DNA of 37,637 bases from Prevotella sp. CAG:1058 (GTDB lineage: Bacteria; Bacteroidota; Bacteroidia; Bacteroidales; Bacteroidaceae). Shown in pieces: positions 1 through 8,709 of the stretch (the first letter of the stretch is position 1; each line of letters begins with the position of its first letter). Under the pieces are notes generated by a model that searched no databases, was not told the DNA's origin, and saw nothing but the letters and a program-made list of their open reading frames with translations. The stretch spans positions 1 to 37,637 of the forward strand of contig HF986623.1 of assembly GCA_000433175.1 (NCBI GenBank), written 5' to 3'. The position numbers were made by a program, and so were the translations under genes.

Positions 1-84
1 TTTCCGTAATGTTGCACTTGCTAGTTGACTCTGCCTCAAACAGTTTTAGACGCAAAGCATGCAAAAATAGTCGGTTTCCCTTCG

Positions 85-111
85 TTGTAACCAATATTTT
101 TCTTAATTTTG
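85..111 (+). promoter_or_regulatory. Promoter of the OPT transporter gene
   Basis: A Bacteroidetes-type -7 box TAATTTTG lies at 104-111, with a TTG at 85-87 as possible -33 element (16 bp spacing, somewhat short). Transcription would begin near 118, so the ATG at 121 would be almost leaderless and the ATG at 181 is the better start. Confidence 0.6.
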
Positions 112-180
112 CGCAATAGTATGAATCCGCCCGAAACGGATGGACGAGGGCAAAGAAAAACAAAAAACACGACAAGAACA

Positions 181-2166
181 ATGGAAGATTTGGAAAAAGA
201 CGGAGTACGGCTGCCAGACAACGCATTCCGCGAACTGAAAGAGGGCGAGGAATACCGCCCGGTGATGGACCCGCAGAAAACCTATCCGGAAGTGAACGGT
301 TGGTCGGTGACGTGGGGTGTGCTTATGACAATGCTGTTTTCAGCGGCTGCGGCATACTTAGGACTGCGCGTAGGACAGGTATTCGAGGCTGCAATACCCA
401 TAGCCATAATTGCCGTTGGCGTATCCACGGCTGCCAAACGCCGCAATCCTTTAGGTGAAAACGTCATCATACAGAGTATTGGCGCGTGTTCGGGTGCGGT
501 AGTTGCCGGTGCCATCTTCACACTGCCGGCCATTTACATTCTTGAAGACAAATATCCAGGCATGGGTGCCTCGTTCGTCGAAATATTCCTCAGCTCGCTT
601 CTCGGAGGTGTACTAGGAATACTGTTCCTCATTCCATTCCGCAAATACTTCGTCAGCGACATGCATGGCAAATATCCTTTCCCCGAGGCCACAGCGACGA
701 CACAGGTACTCGTGAGCGGTGCAAAAGGCGGGAAACAGGCCAAGCCGCTGTTGCTTGCCGGACTCATCGGAGGACTTTATGACTTCATCGTGGCAACATT
801 CGGCTGGTGGAACGAGAACTTCACCACCCGCGTGATAGGTCTTGGCGAAACACTTGCCGACAAGGCCAAGCTTGTATTCAAGGTCAACACGGGTGCCGCT
901 GTGCTGGGCTTGGGCTACATCGTAGGTCTGAAATACGCCCTTATAATCTGTCTCGGCTCGCTGGCCGTATGGTGGCTCATCGTCCCGATCATGGCTGTTT
1001 TATTCGACGGACAGGTGTTGAGCCAATGGAATCCGTCAATCACCACTGCCGTGGGCGACATGTCGCCTGAAGAAATATTCACATACTACGGCAAGTACAT
1101 AGGCATAGGCGGAATAGCAATGGCCGGAATAATCGGAATAATCAACTCTTGGGGCATAATAAAGAACGCCGTTGGCCTTGCAGCGCGAGAGATGCGCGGC
1201 GGCAAGAACAGCGGTAAACAGTTGCCACGCACACAGAGGGACATTCCGTTCAAGATTATCGCCATTGGCGCCATCGCCACTATAATAATAATATTCCTGT
1301 TCTTCTGGTTTGGAGTAATGAAAGGCAACCTGCTTTTCGCCTCCGTCGGCATACTGCTCGTTGCCGTTATAGCGTTCCTCTTTACAACTGTCGCTGCGAA
1401 CGCGATTGCAATCGTCGGCTCCAACCCTGTTTCAGGAATGACGCTGATGACGCTCATCCTTGCCTCCGTAGTAATGGTTGCCGTAGGCCTGAAGGGTACC
1501 GGCGGAATGGTCGCCGCACTTATCATGGGTGGTGTTGTCTGCACGGCGTTATCAGTCGCAGGCTCTTTCGTAACCGACCTCAAGATAGGTTACTGGCTCG
1601 GCACCACACCTAAGAAACAGGAAACATGGAAATTCCTCGGAACTCTCGTATCAGCAGCAACCGTAGGCGGCGTAATGATTCTGCTTGACAAGACTTACGG
1701 ATTTGCAAGCGGCCAGCTGGCCGCCCCGCAGGCCAACGCCATGGCCGCAGTCATAGACCCGCTCATGAACGGAGTCGAGGCACCATGGGTGCTCTACGGC
1801 ATCGGCGCAATCATAGCAATCGTGCTTACTATCTGCAAAGTTCCGGCACTGGCTTTTGCCTTGGGCATGTTCATCCCAATAGAGCTTAACATTCCGCTGC
1901 TTGTCGGTGGAGCCATAAACTGGTACGTCACCACACGCTCTAAAGACGCCGAGACAAACAAGGAACGCGGCGAGAAAGGTACTCTCATTGCCAGCGGATT
2001 CATCGCCGGCGGAGCGCTCATGGGAGTGGTCAGCGCCCTGTTGCGGTTCGGTGGCATAAACCTTGTCAACGCCGAATGGCTGGCTAATCCTTTGTCACAA
2101 GTCTGTGCGCTCATAGCTTACATTCTGTTAATAACATACTTCGTCAAAAGCACAAAGAAGTCTTAA
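181..2166 (+). CDS. OPT-family oligopeptide transporter
   Basis: Polytopic inner-membrane transporter of the OPT (oligopeptide transporter) family, expected to import small peptides by cation symport; the substrate cannot be read from sequence. The 661-residue product begins MEDLEKDGVRLPDNAFRELK, then runs through many hydrophobic segments from about residue 40 to the C-terminus. Family-like stretches include AAAYLGLRVGQVFEAAIPIA near the first membrane helix, KYPFPEATA, and a final hydrophobic segment ending VKSTKKS. The open frame extends upstream to 109, but the extra residues are polar and the promoter -7 box lies at 104-111, so the ATG at 181 is preferred; the ATG at 121 is the alternative. 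The gene stands alone: its own promoter precedes it and a hairpin with a T-run follows it. Confidence 0.9.
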   Translation: MEDLEKDGVRLPDNAFRELKEGEEYRPVMDPQKTYPEVNGWSVTWGVLMTMLFSAAAAYLGLRVGQVFEAAIPIAIIAVGVSTAAKRRNPLGENVIIQSIGACSGAVVAGAIFTLPAIYILEDKYPGMGASFVEIFLSSLLGGVLGILFLIPFRKYFVSDMHGKYPFPEATATTQVLVSGAKGGKQAKPLLLAGLIGGLYDFIVATFGWWNENFTTRVIGLGETLADKAKLVFKVNTGAAVLGLGYIVGLKYALIICLGSLAVWWLIVPIMAVLFDGQVLSQWNPSITTAVGDMSPEEIFTYYGKYIGIGGIAMAGIIGIINSWGIIKNAVGLAAREMRGGKNSGKQLPRTQRDIPFKIIAIGAIATIIIIFLFFWFGVMKGNLLFASVGILLVAVIAFLFTTVAANAIAIVGSNPVSGMTLMTLILASVVMVAVGLKGTGGMVAALIMGGVVCTALSVAGSFVTDLKIGYWLGTTPKKQETWKFLGTLVSAATVGGVMILLDKTYGFASGQLAAPQANAMAAVIDPLMNGVEAPWVLYGIGAIIAIVLTICKVPALAFALGMFIPIELNIPLLVGGAINWYVTTRSKDAETNKERGEKGTLIASGFIAGGALMGVVSALLRFGGINLVNAEWLANPLSQVCALIAYILLITYFVKSTKKS

Positions 2167-2191
2167 CGCACAAAGCATATAAGTAATAAGG

Positions 2192-2245
2192 CCCTGCCGT
2201 GGTGCCATATTGTCAAAAAAAGCATCACGACAGGGTCGTCTTTTT
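2192..2245 (+). terminator. Rho-independent terminator after the OPT gene
   Basis: Arms 2192-2205 and 2222-2235 pair over 14 positions with G-U wobbles, followed by a T-rich run (tcgtcttttta) to 2245. It lies 26 bases after the transporter stop codon. Confidence 0.75.
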
Positions 2246-2318
2246 ATATACGAAAAACACATTTACAAGCCCAATTGTTATTTTTTATTTAAACAAAGCT
2301 GAAAAAGTCTGTCAATCC

Positions 2319-2349
2319 TTGAAAGTAAAGATCAAAAATACTAACTTTG
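2319..2349 (+). promoter_or_regulatory. Promoter of the M6 protease gene
   Basis: -7 box TAACTTTG at 2342-2349 and -33 TTG at 2319-2321, separated by 20 bp, which is the usual Bacteroidetes layout. The ATG follows 24 bases after the -7 box. Confidence 0.7.
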
Positions 2350-2372
2350 CAACATAACATCTAAATACTTAT

Positions 2373-4073
2373 ATGAAGAAACTTTATCTATCATTGTCAC
2401 TGGCGCTGATGTGTTCAGTGGCGTTTGCGGTTCCCGCCAAGCGAGGACTATGGAAGACAGTGAAGCTGGCTGACGGCACAGAGGTCAAGGTAGAGCTTCG
2501 CGGCGACGAATTCTGCCGTTACTGGCAGACAGAAGACGGTAACGTCTATGTAGAAAACACTAAAAAGGGTATTTTCGAGAAAGCCGAGAAAGAGACCCTC
2601 ATGAAAGCTTCTGCCGAGCTAAGGGCCGAGGCTAACGAGGCTAGGGCCGAACGTGCAAGGAGCGTCAAAGCTGTGTCCGGCCAGAATAAAGCTTCTTACA
2701 CAGGTAAAAAGAAAGGCATAATCATACTTGTACAATTCTCAGACCTATCCTTCAAGGAAGAACACACCAGGGAGTTGTTCGATCGCATAGCCAACGAAGA
2801 AGGATTCAACGAGATGGGATTCAACGGCAGTGTCAAGGATTATTTCAAGGCACAAAGCTACGGTCAGTTCGAACTCGACTTCGATGTTGCCGGACCGGTA
2901 ACCCTGCCCAAGAGCTATACATACTACGGTGAAAACAGGAGCGGAACATCGCAGAGCGGAAACGAGTACGGTGAAAGGTTAGGCGAAATGGTCATCGACG
3001 CATGTAAAGCCGTCGACGATGAATTCGACTACACTCAATATGACTGGAACGGCGACGGAGTGGTTGACCAGGTATACATCCTCTATGCCGGCCGCGGCGA
3101 GGCTTCAGGCGGTGGCGCTAATACAATATGGCCCCATGAATGGACCCTCAAGTCGGCACTTGGAACCTATGACTACATCCTGAAGCAGCCCTATGTTGAC
3201 GGAGTCAGTCTAAATACATACGCCTGTGGATGCGAGTTGCAGAGCAGCACTCAGATTGACGGTATCGGCACACTCTGCCACGAGTTCTCACACTGCCTCG
3301 GCCTGATGGACATGTACGACACATACGGAAACAGTTACGGAATGGACCAATGGAGCCTTATGGCTGCCGGCAACTACAACGGCGACAGCTTTACCCCGGC
3401 AGGATTCACAAGCTACGAGAGAATGCAGTCAGGATGGCTACAGCCTGTTGAACTGAACGAGAACCAGACGATTGAAAACATCAAGCCGCTGGCAGAAGAG
3501 CCTGAAGCATACATAATATACAACGACGGCAACAAGAATGAATACTATCTGCTGGAAAACAGGCAGAAGGTAGGATACGACGCTGCACTGCCGGGTGCCG
3601 GACTCCTCATCACCCACGTAGACTATAATGCTACGGCATGGCAGTACAATGTGGTTAACAGCCCCAGCGGACAAAGGACTTACGGCGTACCTTCACCGCA
3701 CGAGCGTTGCTCTATAATCCAGGCTGACTATAACTCTGCGAGAAACACCACAGCCGGCGACGTATGGCCTTACATGTCACGCAAAGACCTGACAAGCACG
3801 TCAACTCCTGCCGCAACTGTCTACAACCGCAACACTGACGGCACATACAACATGAACAAGTCGGTAAAGAACATTACAAGGAACATAGACAATACGCTTT
3901 CGTTCGACTTCAGCCTTGACAACGACCCGTCTGGCATCAGCGGAATTACCGTGGACGACCAGGCTGATGGCGAAAGAGGCATTTACAGCATCGACGGACG
4001 CTATATGGGCAATGACGCTAACGCATTGCAGAAAGGCATCTACATCATCAACGGAAAGAAGGTTGTAAAATAA
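2373..4073 (+). CDS. Secreted M6-family zinc metalloprotease
   Basis: Predicted secreted or surface zinc endopeptidase of MEROPS family M6 (immune inhibitor A-like). The 566-residue product starts with a signal peptide (about 1-19, cleavage after AFA). A propeptide-like charged region to about residue 110 precedes the catalytic domain. The zinc motif HEFSH lies at residues 303-307 in CHEFSHCLGLMDMYD, followed by a Met-turn-like SLMAAG, and WPHEW is seen upstream. The far C-terminus (GIYSIDGRYMG, then GIYIINGKKVVK) matches the short C-terminal tail common on Prevotella secreted proteins and thought to direct type IX secretion; that role here is inference. The gene is monocistronic with its own promoter and converges on gyrB across two strong hairpins. 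Substrates are unknown; proteins of this kind often degrade host or dietary protein. Confidence 0.88.
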   Translation: MKKLYLSLSLALMCSVAFAVPAKRGLWKTVKLADGTEVKVELRGDEFCRYWQTEDGNVYVENTKKGIFEKAEKETLMKASAELRAEANEARAERARSVKAVSGQNKASYTGKKKGIIILVQFSDLSFKEEHTRELFDRIANEEGFNEMGFNGSVKDYFKAQSYGQFELDFDVAGPVTLPKSYTYYGENRSGTSQSGNEYGERLGEMVIDACKAVDDEFDYTQYDWNGDGVVDQVYILYAGRGEASGGGANTIWPHEWTLKSALGTYDYILKQPYVDGVSLNTYACGCELQSSTQIDGIGTLCHEFSHCLGLMDMYDTYGNSYGMDQWSLMAAGNYNGDSFTPAGFTSYERMQSGWLQPVELNENQTIENIKPLAEEPEAYIIYNDGNKNEYYLLENRQKVGYDAALPGAGLLITHVDYNATAWQYNVVNSPSGQRTYGVPSPHERCSIIQADYNSARNTTAGDVWPYMSRKDLTSTSTPAATVYNRNTDGTYNMNKSVKNITRNIDNTLSFDFSLDNDPSGISGITVDDQADGERGIYSIDGRYMGNDANALQKGIYIINGKKVVK

Positions 4074-4092
4074 GCTCATAACCCTTTACGGA

Positions 4093-4139
4093 AACGACGG
4101 CCTTGCAGAGGCGATTACAAGCCCTGTAAGGCCGTTGTT
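4093..4139 (+). terminator. Hairpin after the M6 protease gene
   Basis: Arms 4093-4108 and 4124-4139 are complementary over 16 positions with wobble pairs. It lies 20 bases after the protease stop. There is no clear T-run, so termination is probable rather than certain. Confidence 0.5.
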
Positions 4140-4225
4140 ACGTTAAGGCTTAACCCTGCCAAGCGGCATTACAGATGCCGCAAGAGTGCAACGCAAACAG
4201 CAAAACGGAATGACATTATACAATA

Positions 4226-4275
4226 ATACGGCAACAGCCTTGCAGGATAAATTACCTGCAAGGCTGTTGCCGTAT
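4226..4275. terminator. Perfect 21-bp hairpin between convergent genes
   Basis: Arms 4226-4246 and 4255-4275 are perfectly complementary over 21 bp with an 8-base loop. The hairpin sits between the convergent M6 protease gene and gyrB and could end transcription from either side. It is 45 bases beyond the gyrB stop. Confidence 0.65.
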
Positions 4276-4319
4276 ACATGAAACGCCTTCACATGAACGC
4301 AAGGCGGCAAGGCCGTGCG

Positions 4320-6293
4320 TCACGCGTCGATGTTGGCGTAAGTGGCGTTCTGCTCTATAAACTGGCGGCGCGGCTCCACGTCGTCGCCCATAAGCATCGA
4401 GAATATCTCGTCGGCCTCGGCCGCATTCTCTATCGTAACCTGCTTGAGCAGACGTGTTTCAGGATTCATGGTAGTTTCCCAAAGCTGTCCGGGGTTCATC
4501 TCGCCAAGACCTTTGTAGCGCTGCGTGTGTATGTTTTTACCGTCCTCCACGCCGTCTCCGTACTTGTCGAGGAATGCCTGGCGCTGCTGGTCGGTATAGC
4601 AGTACTCCTTCACCTTGTTCTTATACGTGCAAAGGTAAAGCGGCGGAGTGGCTATGTACAAGTGTCCTTCCTGTATGACCTTCGGCATGAAACGGTAGAA
4701 GAGCGTCATTATCAGAGTGTCGATGTGCGAACCATCGACGTCGGCGTCAGTCATTATTATTATCTTGTCGTAACGCAGCTTGTCGATGTTGGCTTCCTTG
4801 TCGTCCTCGCCGTCCACGCCGAAGCGTACGCCGATGCTCTGTATGATGTTCATCACCGACTCGCTCTCGAACACCTTATGCCACATTACCTTCTCAACGT
4901 TCAATATCTTTCCCCTCAGCGGCAGTATGGCCTGGGTGAAGCGGTTGCGTCCCTGCTTGGCAGAACCGCCTGCGGAGTCTCCCTCGACGAGGAATATCTC
5001 GCACTCCTTAGGGTCCTTGTTAGAGCAGTCGGCCAGCTTGCCGGGAAGTCCGCCGCCGCTCATCGGGTTTTTCCTCTGTACGCTCTCGCGCGCCTTTCTC
5101 GCCGCAATACGCGCCGTAGCGGCCAGGATAACCTTGTCACATATCTGCTTTGCCTCCTTAGGATGCTCCTCAAGATAATACGTCAGGGCTTCCGAAACGG
5201 CCTGCTGCACGGCTCCTGTAACCTCGCTGTTGCCCAGCTTGGTCTTTGTCTGTCCCTCGAACTGCGGCTCGGCCACCTTTATTGAGATTACGGCGGTAAG
5301 ACCTTCGCGGAAGTCCTCGCCTGCTATTTCTATCTTGGCCTTCTCTATCTGCTTTGAGATTACCGGGTCGTTGTCGGCATACTTCTTCAGCGTACGCGTA
5401 AGCGCCATGCGGAATCCTATAAGGTGTGTTCCGCCTTCTATGGTGTTAATGTTGTTAACGTACGAGTGTATGTTTTCCGAATAGTCCGTATTGTACATCA
5501 CGGCAACTTCGATTGGTATGCCCTGCTTCTCGGTCTTCAGGTATATCACGTCGTCGAAGAGGTGTGTGCGGTGGCGGTCTATGTAGCGCACGAACTCCTT
5601 CAGGCCGTCGACGGCATGGAACACCTCCTGGCGTGTCTTGCCATCCTCGTCCGGACGAAGGTCAGTCAGCGTTATCTTTATGCCGGCGTTAAGGTAAGCC
5701 AGCTCGCGCATGCGCTTGGCTATGATTTCGTATTTGAAGACCGTCGTGGTGAATATCGTGGGGTCCGGCCAGAACTGCTGGCGCGTTCCTCGCAGTTCGG
5801 TGTCGCCAACTATTTTTACAGGATACAGCGGTTTGCCCGTCTCGTACTCCTGCTGGTATATGTGGCCGTCGCGGAACACCTGCGACATCATCCTGGTAGA
5901 CAGGGCGTTGACGCAAGAAACGCCGACACCGTGGAGACCGCCCGACACCTTGTAAGAGCCTTTGTCAAACTTTCCTCCTGCGTGCAGCACGGTCATCACG
6001 ACCTCCAACGCCGACTTGTGCAGTTTCTCATGTTCGTCCACCGGTATGCCTCGACCGTTGTCCTGTACGGTTATCGAGTTATCTTCGTTAATCGTAACTT
6101 CAATGTGAGTGCAATATCCGGCCATTGCCTCGTCGATAGAGTTGTCGACGGTCTCGTTCACCAGGTGGTGAAGACCTTTCTCGCTGATGTCGCCAATGTA
6201 CATAGCGGGGCGCTTGCGCACGGCCTCAAGGCCCTCGAGCACCTGTATGTTACTGGCCGAATAATTGTTCTCGTTGATTTGATTTTCTGCCAT
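4320..6293 (-). CDS. gyrB: DNA gyrase subunit B
   Basis: ATPase subunit of the type IIA topoisomerase that introduces negative supercoils; works with GyrA (not in this window). At 657 residues it is of the compact length usual in Bacteroidetes. The GHKL ATPase part shows RPAMYIGD near residue 30, [11 protein letters not shown] from residue 46, QDNGRG near 77-82 and GGLHGVG near 120. The TOPRIM domain has EGDSAGG at residues 437-443 and the metal-binding DADVDG at 516-521, followed by [10 protein letters not shown] near the C-terminus. ParE is the main alternative, but the [11 protein letters not shown] region and EGDSAGG spacing fit GyrB. The ATG at 6293 has a -7 box 24 bases upstream. The gene is separated from the neighbouring yqeY-ftsZ group by 467 bases holding a repeat array and a terminator, so it is its own transcription unit. 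Confidence 0.95.
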   Translation of the reverse strand: MAENQINENNYSASNIQVLEGLEAVRKRPAMYIGDISEKGLHHLVNETVDNSIDEAMAGYCTHIEVTINEDNSITVQDNGRGIPVDEHEKLHKSALEVVMTVLHAGGKFDKGSYKVSGGLHGVGVSCVNALSTRMMSQVFRDGHIYQQEYETGKPLYPVKIVGDTELRGTRQQFWPDPTIFTTTVFKYEIIAKRMRELAYLNAGIKITLTDLRPDEDGKTRQEVFHAVDGLKEFVRYIDRHRTHLFDDVIYLKTEKQGIPIEVAVMYNTDYSENIHSYVNNINTIEGGTHLIGFRMALTRTLKKYADNDPVISKQIEKAKIEIAGEDFREGLTAVISIKVAEPQFEGQTKTKLGNSEVTGAVQQAVSEALTYYLEEHPKEAKQICDKVILAATARIAARKARESVQRKNPMSGGGLPGKLADCSNKDPKECEIFLVEGDSAGGSAKQGRNRFTQAILPLRGKILNVEKVMWHKVFESESVMNIIQSIGVRFGVDGEDDKEANIDKLRYDKIIIMTDADVDGSHIDTLIMTLFYRFMPKVIQEGHLYIATPPLYLCTYKNKVKEYCYTDQQRQAFLDKYGDGVEDGKNIHTQRYKGLGEMNPGQLWETTMNPETRLLKQVTIENAAEADEIFSMLMGDDVEPRRQFIEQNATYANIDA

Positions 6294-6316
6294 TTTTGTT
6301 TACGTATAATGATATG

Positions 6317-6324
6317 CAAAGGTA
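6317..6324 (-). promoter_or_regulatory. gyrB promoter -7 box
   Basis: On the minus strand the sequence reads TACCTTTG followed by CAT, matching TAnnTTTGc, 24 bases before the gyrB ATG. No convincing -33 TTG was found at the right distance. Confidence 0.6.
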
Positions 6325-6524
6325 CGAAAAAAAAACCGTACAGCGAAATTTTAATTCTTAAAATCAGTTTGCGTGAAAGCTCCTTTCCCGTTTTTTCGCA
6401 TGAAAAATATTGACGCAAAATGCAGACTATTGTACCATGCTGAGAATTGTAATGTCGATGATGCATTTTGGGGGCTTTACGCACCGTTTACGCCGGCCAT
6501 GCCGGCCTCGGCAGGCGTCTTTCC

Positions 6525-6612
6525 GAAAGGTGGCCTTTTGCACGGTAAAAGGTCATCTCCTGCGCTCTAAAAGGTTACCTTTCGCACTCTAAAAGGATAC
6601 CTTTTAAGGGCA
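6525..6612 (+). repeat. 22-bp palindromic tandem repeat, array A (4 units)
   Basis: Four contiguous 22-base units begin at 6525, 6547, 6569 and 6591. Each starts with a palindrome-like core of the type AAAAGGTNACCTTTT and continues with a tail near GCNNNNT. Unit 3 (core AAAAGGTTACCTTTC) is nearest the family consensus; unit 2 is degraded on its right arm. The array lies in the noncoding 467 bases between gyrB and yqeY. The period is not a multiple of three, so it is not coding. See arrays at 14051, 22936 and 35767. Confidence 0.9.
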
Positions 6613-6659
6613 GCCTCCATGCCGCATGCCGGCACGGGACACGGTTACATGTAAAAAAA

Positions 6660-6702
6660 TGACGAATCCTGAAAGCCTTATTACAGCTTTCAGGATTCGT
6701 CA
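6660..6702 (-). terminator. Terminator of the murG-to-yqeY operon
   Basis: A perfect 17-bp stem (6660-6676 with 6686-6702) is followed on the minus strand by a run of seven T. It lies about 60 bases past the yqeY stop and closes the minus-strand dcw half. Confidence 0.85.
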
Positions 6703-6760
6703 GCTAGCTTCTCACGCAGCCGCCTGACCGCGGCTGCTGATATCGCGGGCCTGCCAGACG

Positions 6761-7207
6761 TCAGGCCAACAGTTTCTTTACGATGCCCGAGATAACACGG
6801 CCGTCGGCGCGGCCGGCCATCTGCTTCGAGGCCATGCCCATCACCTTGCCCATGTCCTTCATGCCCTGGGCGCCGGTGGCGACGATTATTTCCTTCACGG
6901 CAGCCTCAATCTCTTCCTCGGTCATGGCCTTGGGCAGGTATTCCTCGATTACGGCCACCTGCGCCAGCTCGGCGTCTGCGAGGTCCTGGCGGTTCTGCTG
7001 TACGTATGTAGCGGCAGACTCCTTGCCTTGCTTCGCCAGCTTTGACAGCAGCTTCAGGGCGTCGGCGTCCTCCAGGGTGTCGTTGGCGCCGGGCGCGGTC
7101 TTTGCCTCGATAAACACTTTCTTGATGTTGCGCAAGGTTTCAAGGCGCACCTTGTCGCGGGCTTTCATTGCCTCTTTGATATCGTTGCTTATTTGTTCAA
7201 ACAGCAT
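6761..7207 (-). CDS. yqeY: GatB/YqeY domain protein
   Basis: Small cytosolic protein of 148 residues made up entirely of a YqeY domain, which is related to the C-terminal tRNA-binding tail of GatB. Visible family features are the helical N-terminus MLFEQISNDIKEAMKARDKV, the central EEYLPKAMTEEEIEAAVKEI, and the C-terminal GKVMGMASKQMAGRADGRVI. A role linked to tRNA or transamidation is suggested by the family; the exact function is not established. It follows ftsZ by 113 bases on the same strand with no recognisable promoter between and with a strong terminator behind, so it is probably the last gene of the dcw half. yqeY directly after ftsZ is a usual arrangement in Bacteroidales. Confidence 0.9.
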   Translation of the reverse strand: MLFEQISNDIKEAMKARDKVRLETLRNIKKVFIEAKTAPGANDTLEDADALKLLSKLAKQGKESAATYVQQNRQDLADAELAQVAVIEEYLPKAMTEEEIEAAVKEIIVATGAQGMKDMGKVMGMASKQMAGRADGRVISGIVKKLLA

Positions 7208-7320
7208 GGTTGTTATTGGTTATATGTTAAATATTTCCCGGTGACTACACCTGTCCGCAAGCATGGCGGCCGTGACGGTGTCCGCGGGCATATATGCGGC
7301 TCGCCGACCAGCCTTACAGC

Positions 7321-8640
7321 TTAGGCAAACTTTATAGTCCCCTGTATCTTGTTGTCCTCGTTCTCCTTCTTCTTGACGTCGCCGGCAGACAGGTTATTTA
7401 TTTCCTCAAGCTCCTGGCGCGTGCGCTTGTATGTGGGAGTCGACTCAACCGAGGATATCACGTCGTCGTTGTCGAGGTCGTTGTCGTTGAATAAGTAAAT
7501 GTTGGGACGGCGCTTATAGTTGGCGCTCTTGCTGTCGGGACCGTAGTAATGCTCGCGTTTTGCACGGCGCTCGGCATCCTTCTCCTCTTCCTCCGCGCGG
7601 CGTTCGTTCTCCTCCTGGGTGTGTTTCTTGCTGATGTGCTTGTTCATTCCGTCAACGTCCTCGATGCCGAAGCCCGTCGCAAGGATTGTAACCTTAATCT
7701 TCTCGCCCAGTTCCGGGTCAGTTGCAAGTCCCCACTTGAGTACGAACTTCTGTCCGAACTTTGACATAAAGTCGTTCACGTCGCTCATTTCGTCCATCAT
7801 CAGGCCGCTCTTGTTGCCCTTTTCGCCGCTGAACGATATGCTGAGCAGGATCTTCTTCGAGTTGAACACGTCGTTGTCGTTGAGCAGAGGCGAGTTGAGT
7901 GCGTCCTCAATGGCGTTCTTCACACGGCCTTCGCCCTCGCCGTATCCGGTACTCATTATGGCCACGCCGCCATCCTTGAGCACGGTCTTGACGTCGTTGA
8001 AGTCGAGGTTGATTATTCCGTGTACGGTTATTATCTCGGCAATACTCTTGGCGGCCACGCTCAATGTGTCGTCAGCCTTGCCGAAAGCGTCCAGAATCGG
8101 CATTTCAGGATAAATCTCGCGCAGGCGCTCGTTGTTGATAACAAGCAACGCGTCGACATGCTTGGACATCTCCTCGACGCCGTCGAGGGCCTGGTCTATC
8201 TTCCTTTCACCCTCGAAACGGAAGGGTATTGTCACTATGCCGACGGTAAGGATGCCAAGTTCTTTTGACACGCGGGCTATTACAGGAGCAGCTCCAGTGC
8301 CGGTACCGCCACCCATTCCTGCCGTAATGAACGCCATCTTCGTACCGTCGTTGAGCATCTTGCGTATGTCCTCGATGCTCTCTTCGGCAGCCTCGCGCGC
8401 CTTCTGCGGCATGTTGCCGGCACCGAGGCCCTCCTTGCCGAGCTGCAAGTGTACGGGCACCGGCGAGTCATTGAGAGCCTGGGCGTCAGTGTTGCACAAC
8501 ACGAACGTCACGTCGTGTATGCCCTCACGGTACATGTGGTTAACCGCATTGCCGCCGCCACCGCCTACGCCGATGACCTTTATTATGCTTTTCTCTTTTT
8601 CGGGTTCGCCGAAATCGACTATACTACGTCTCTCAGTCAT
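7321..8640 (-). CDS. ftsZ: Cell division protein FtsZ
   Basis: Tubulin-like GTPase that forms the Z-ring at mid-cell. The 439-residue product shows the nucleotide-binding GVGGGGGNAV near residue 24, the tubulin signature GGGTGTG at residues 110-116, and the T7 loop NLDFNDVKTV near residue 200 that completes the GTPase site of the next subunit. After the globular part (to about 330) comes a charged linker rich in Glu, Arg and Lys (QEENERRAEEEEKDAERRAK) and a C-terminal segment with YKRRPNIYLFNDND that may bind FtsA. It lies downstream of ftsA with a 69-base gap, and precedes yqeY. A possible but imperfect -7 box (CAGTTTTG) lies in the ftsA-ftsZ gap, so an extra ftsZ promoter cannot be excluded. 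Confidence 0.97.
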   Translation of the reverse strand: MTERRSIVDFGEPEKEKSIIKVIGVGGGGGNAVNHMYREGIHDVTFVLCNTDAQALNDSPVPVHLQLGKEGLGAGNMPQKAREAAEESIEDIRKMLNDGTKMAFITAGMGGGTGTGAAPVIARVSKELGILTVGIVTIPFRFEGERKIDQALDGVEEMSKHVDALLVINNERLREIYPEMPILDAFGKADDTLSVAAKSIAEIITVHGIINLDFNDVKTVLKDGGVAIMSTGYGEGEGRVKNAIEDALNSPLLNDNDVFNSKKILLSISFSGEKGNKSGLMMDEMSDVNDFMSKFGQKFVLKWGLATDPELGEKIKVTILATGFGIEDVDGMNKHISKKHTQEENERRAEEEEKDAERRAKREHYYGPDSKSANYKRRPNIYLFNDNDLDNDDVISSVESTPTYKRTRQELEEINNLSAGDVKKKENEDNKIQGTIKFA

Positions 8641-8709
8641 ATTCTAATTTGCTATTAATCTTGGTGAAACATCGTTTTAAGGCAAAACTGACAAGCCGTC
8701 AGGCATACG

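Noticed and set aside
109..180. Longer N-terminus for the OPT transporter (TTG 109 or ATG 121)
   Set aside because: The TTG lies inside the -7 box and the ATG at 121 would be nearly leaderless; the family N-terminus begins at ATG 181.
4278..6413. Long plus-strand open frames of 335 and 329 codons over gyrB
   Set aside because: They are antisense to a clear gyrB with full domain motifs; their products are Val/Leu/His/Tyr-rich with no family resemblance, as expected of shadow frames in this codon usage.
6373..6592. Small plus-strand frames reading into repeat array A
   Set aside because: They run into the 22-bp repeats, whose period is not a multiple of three, and have no promoter or family resemblance.
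6525..6612. CRISPR array (also considered for 14051-14138, 22936-23067, 35767-35854)
   Set aside because: Units abut directly with at most a few variable bases in the tail; there are no spacers of 25-40 bases and no cas genes in the window.
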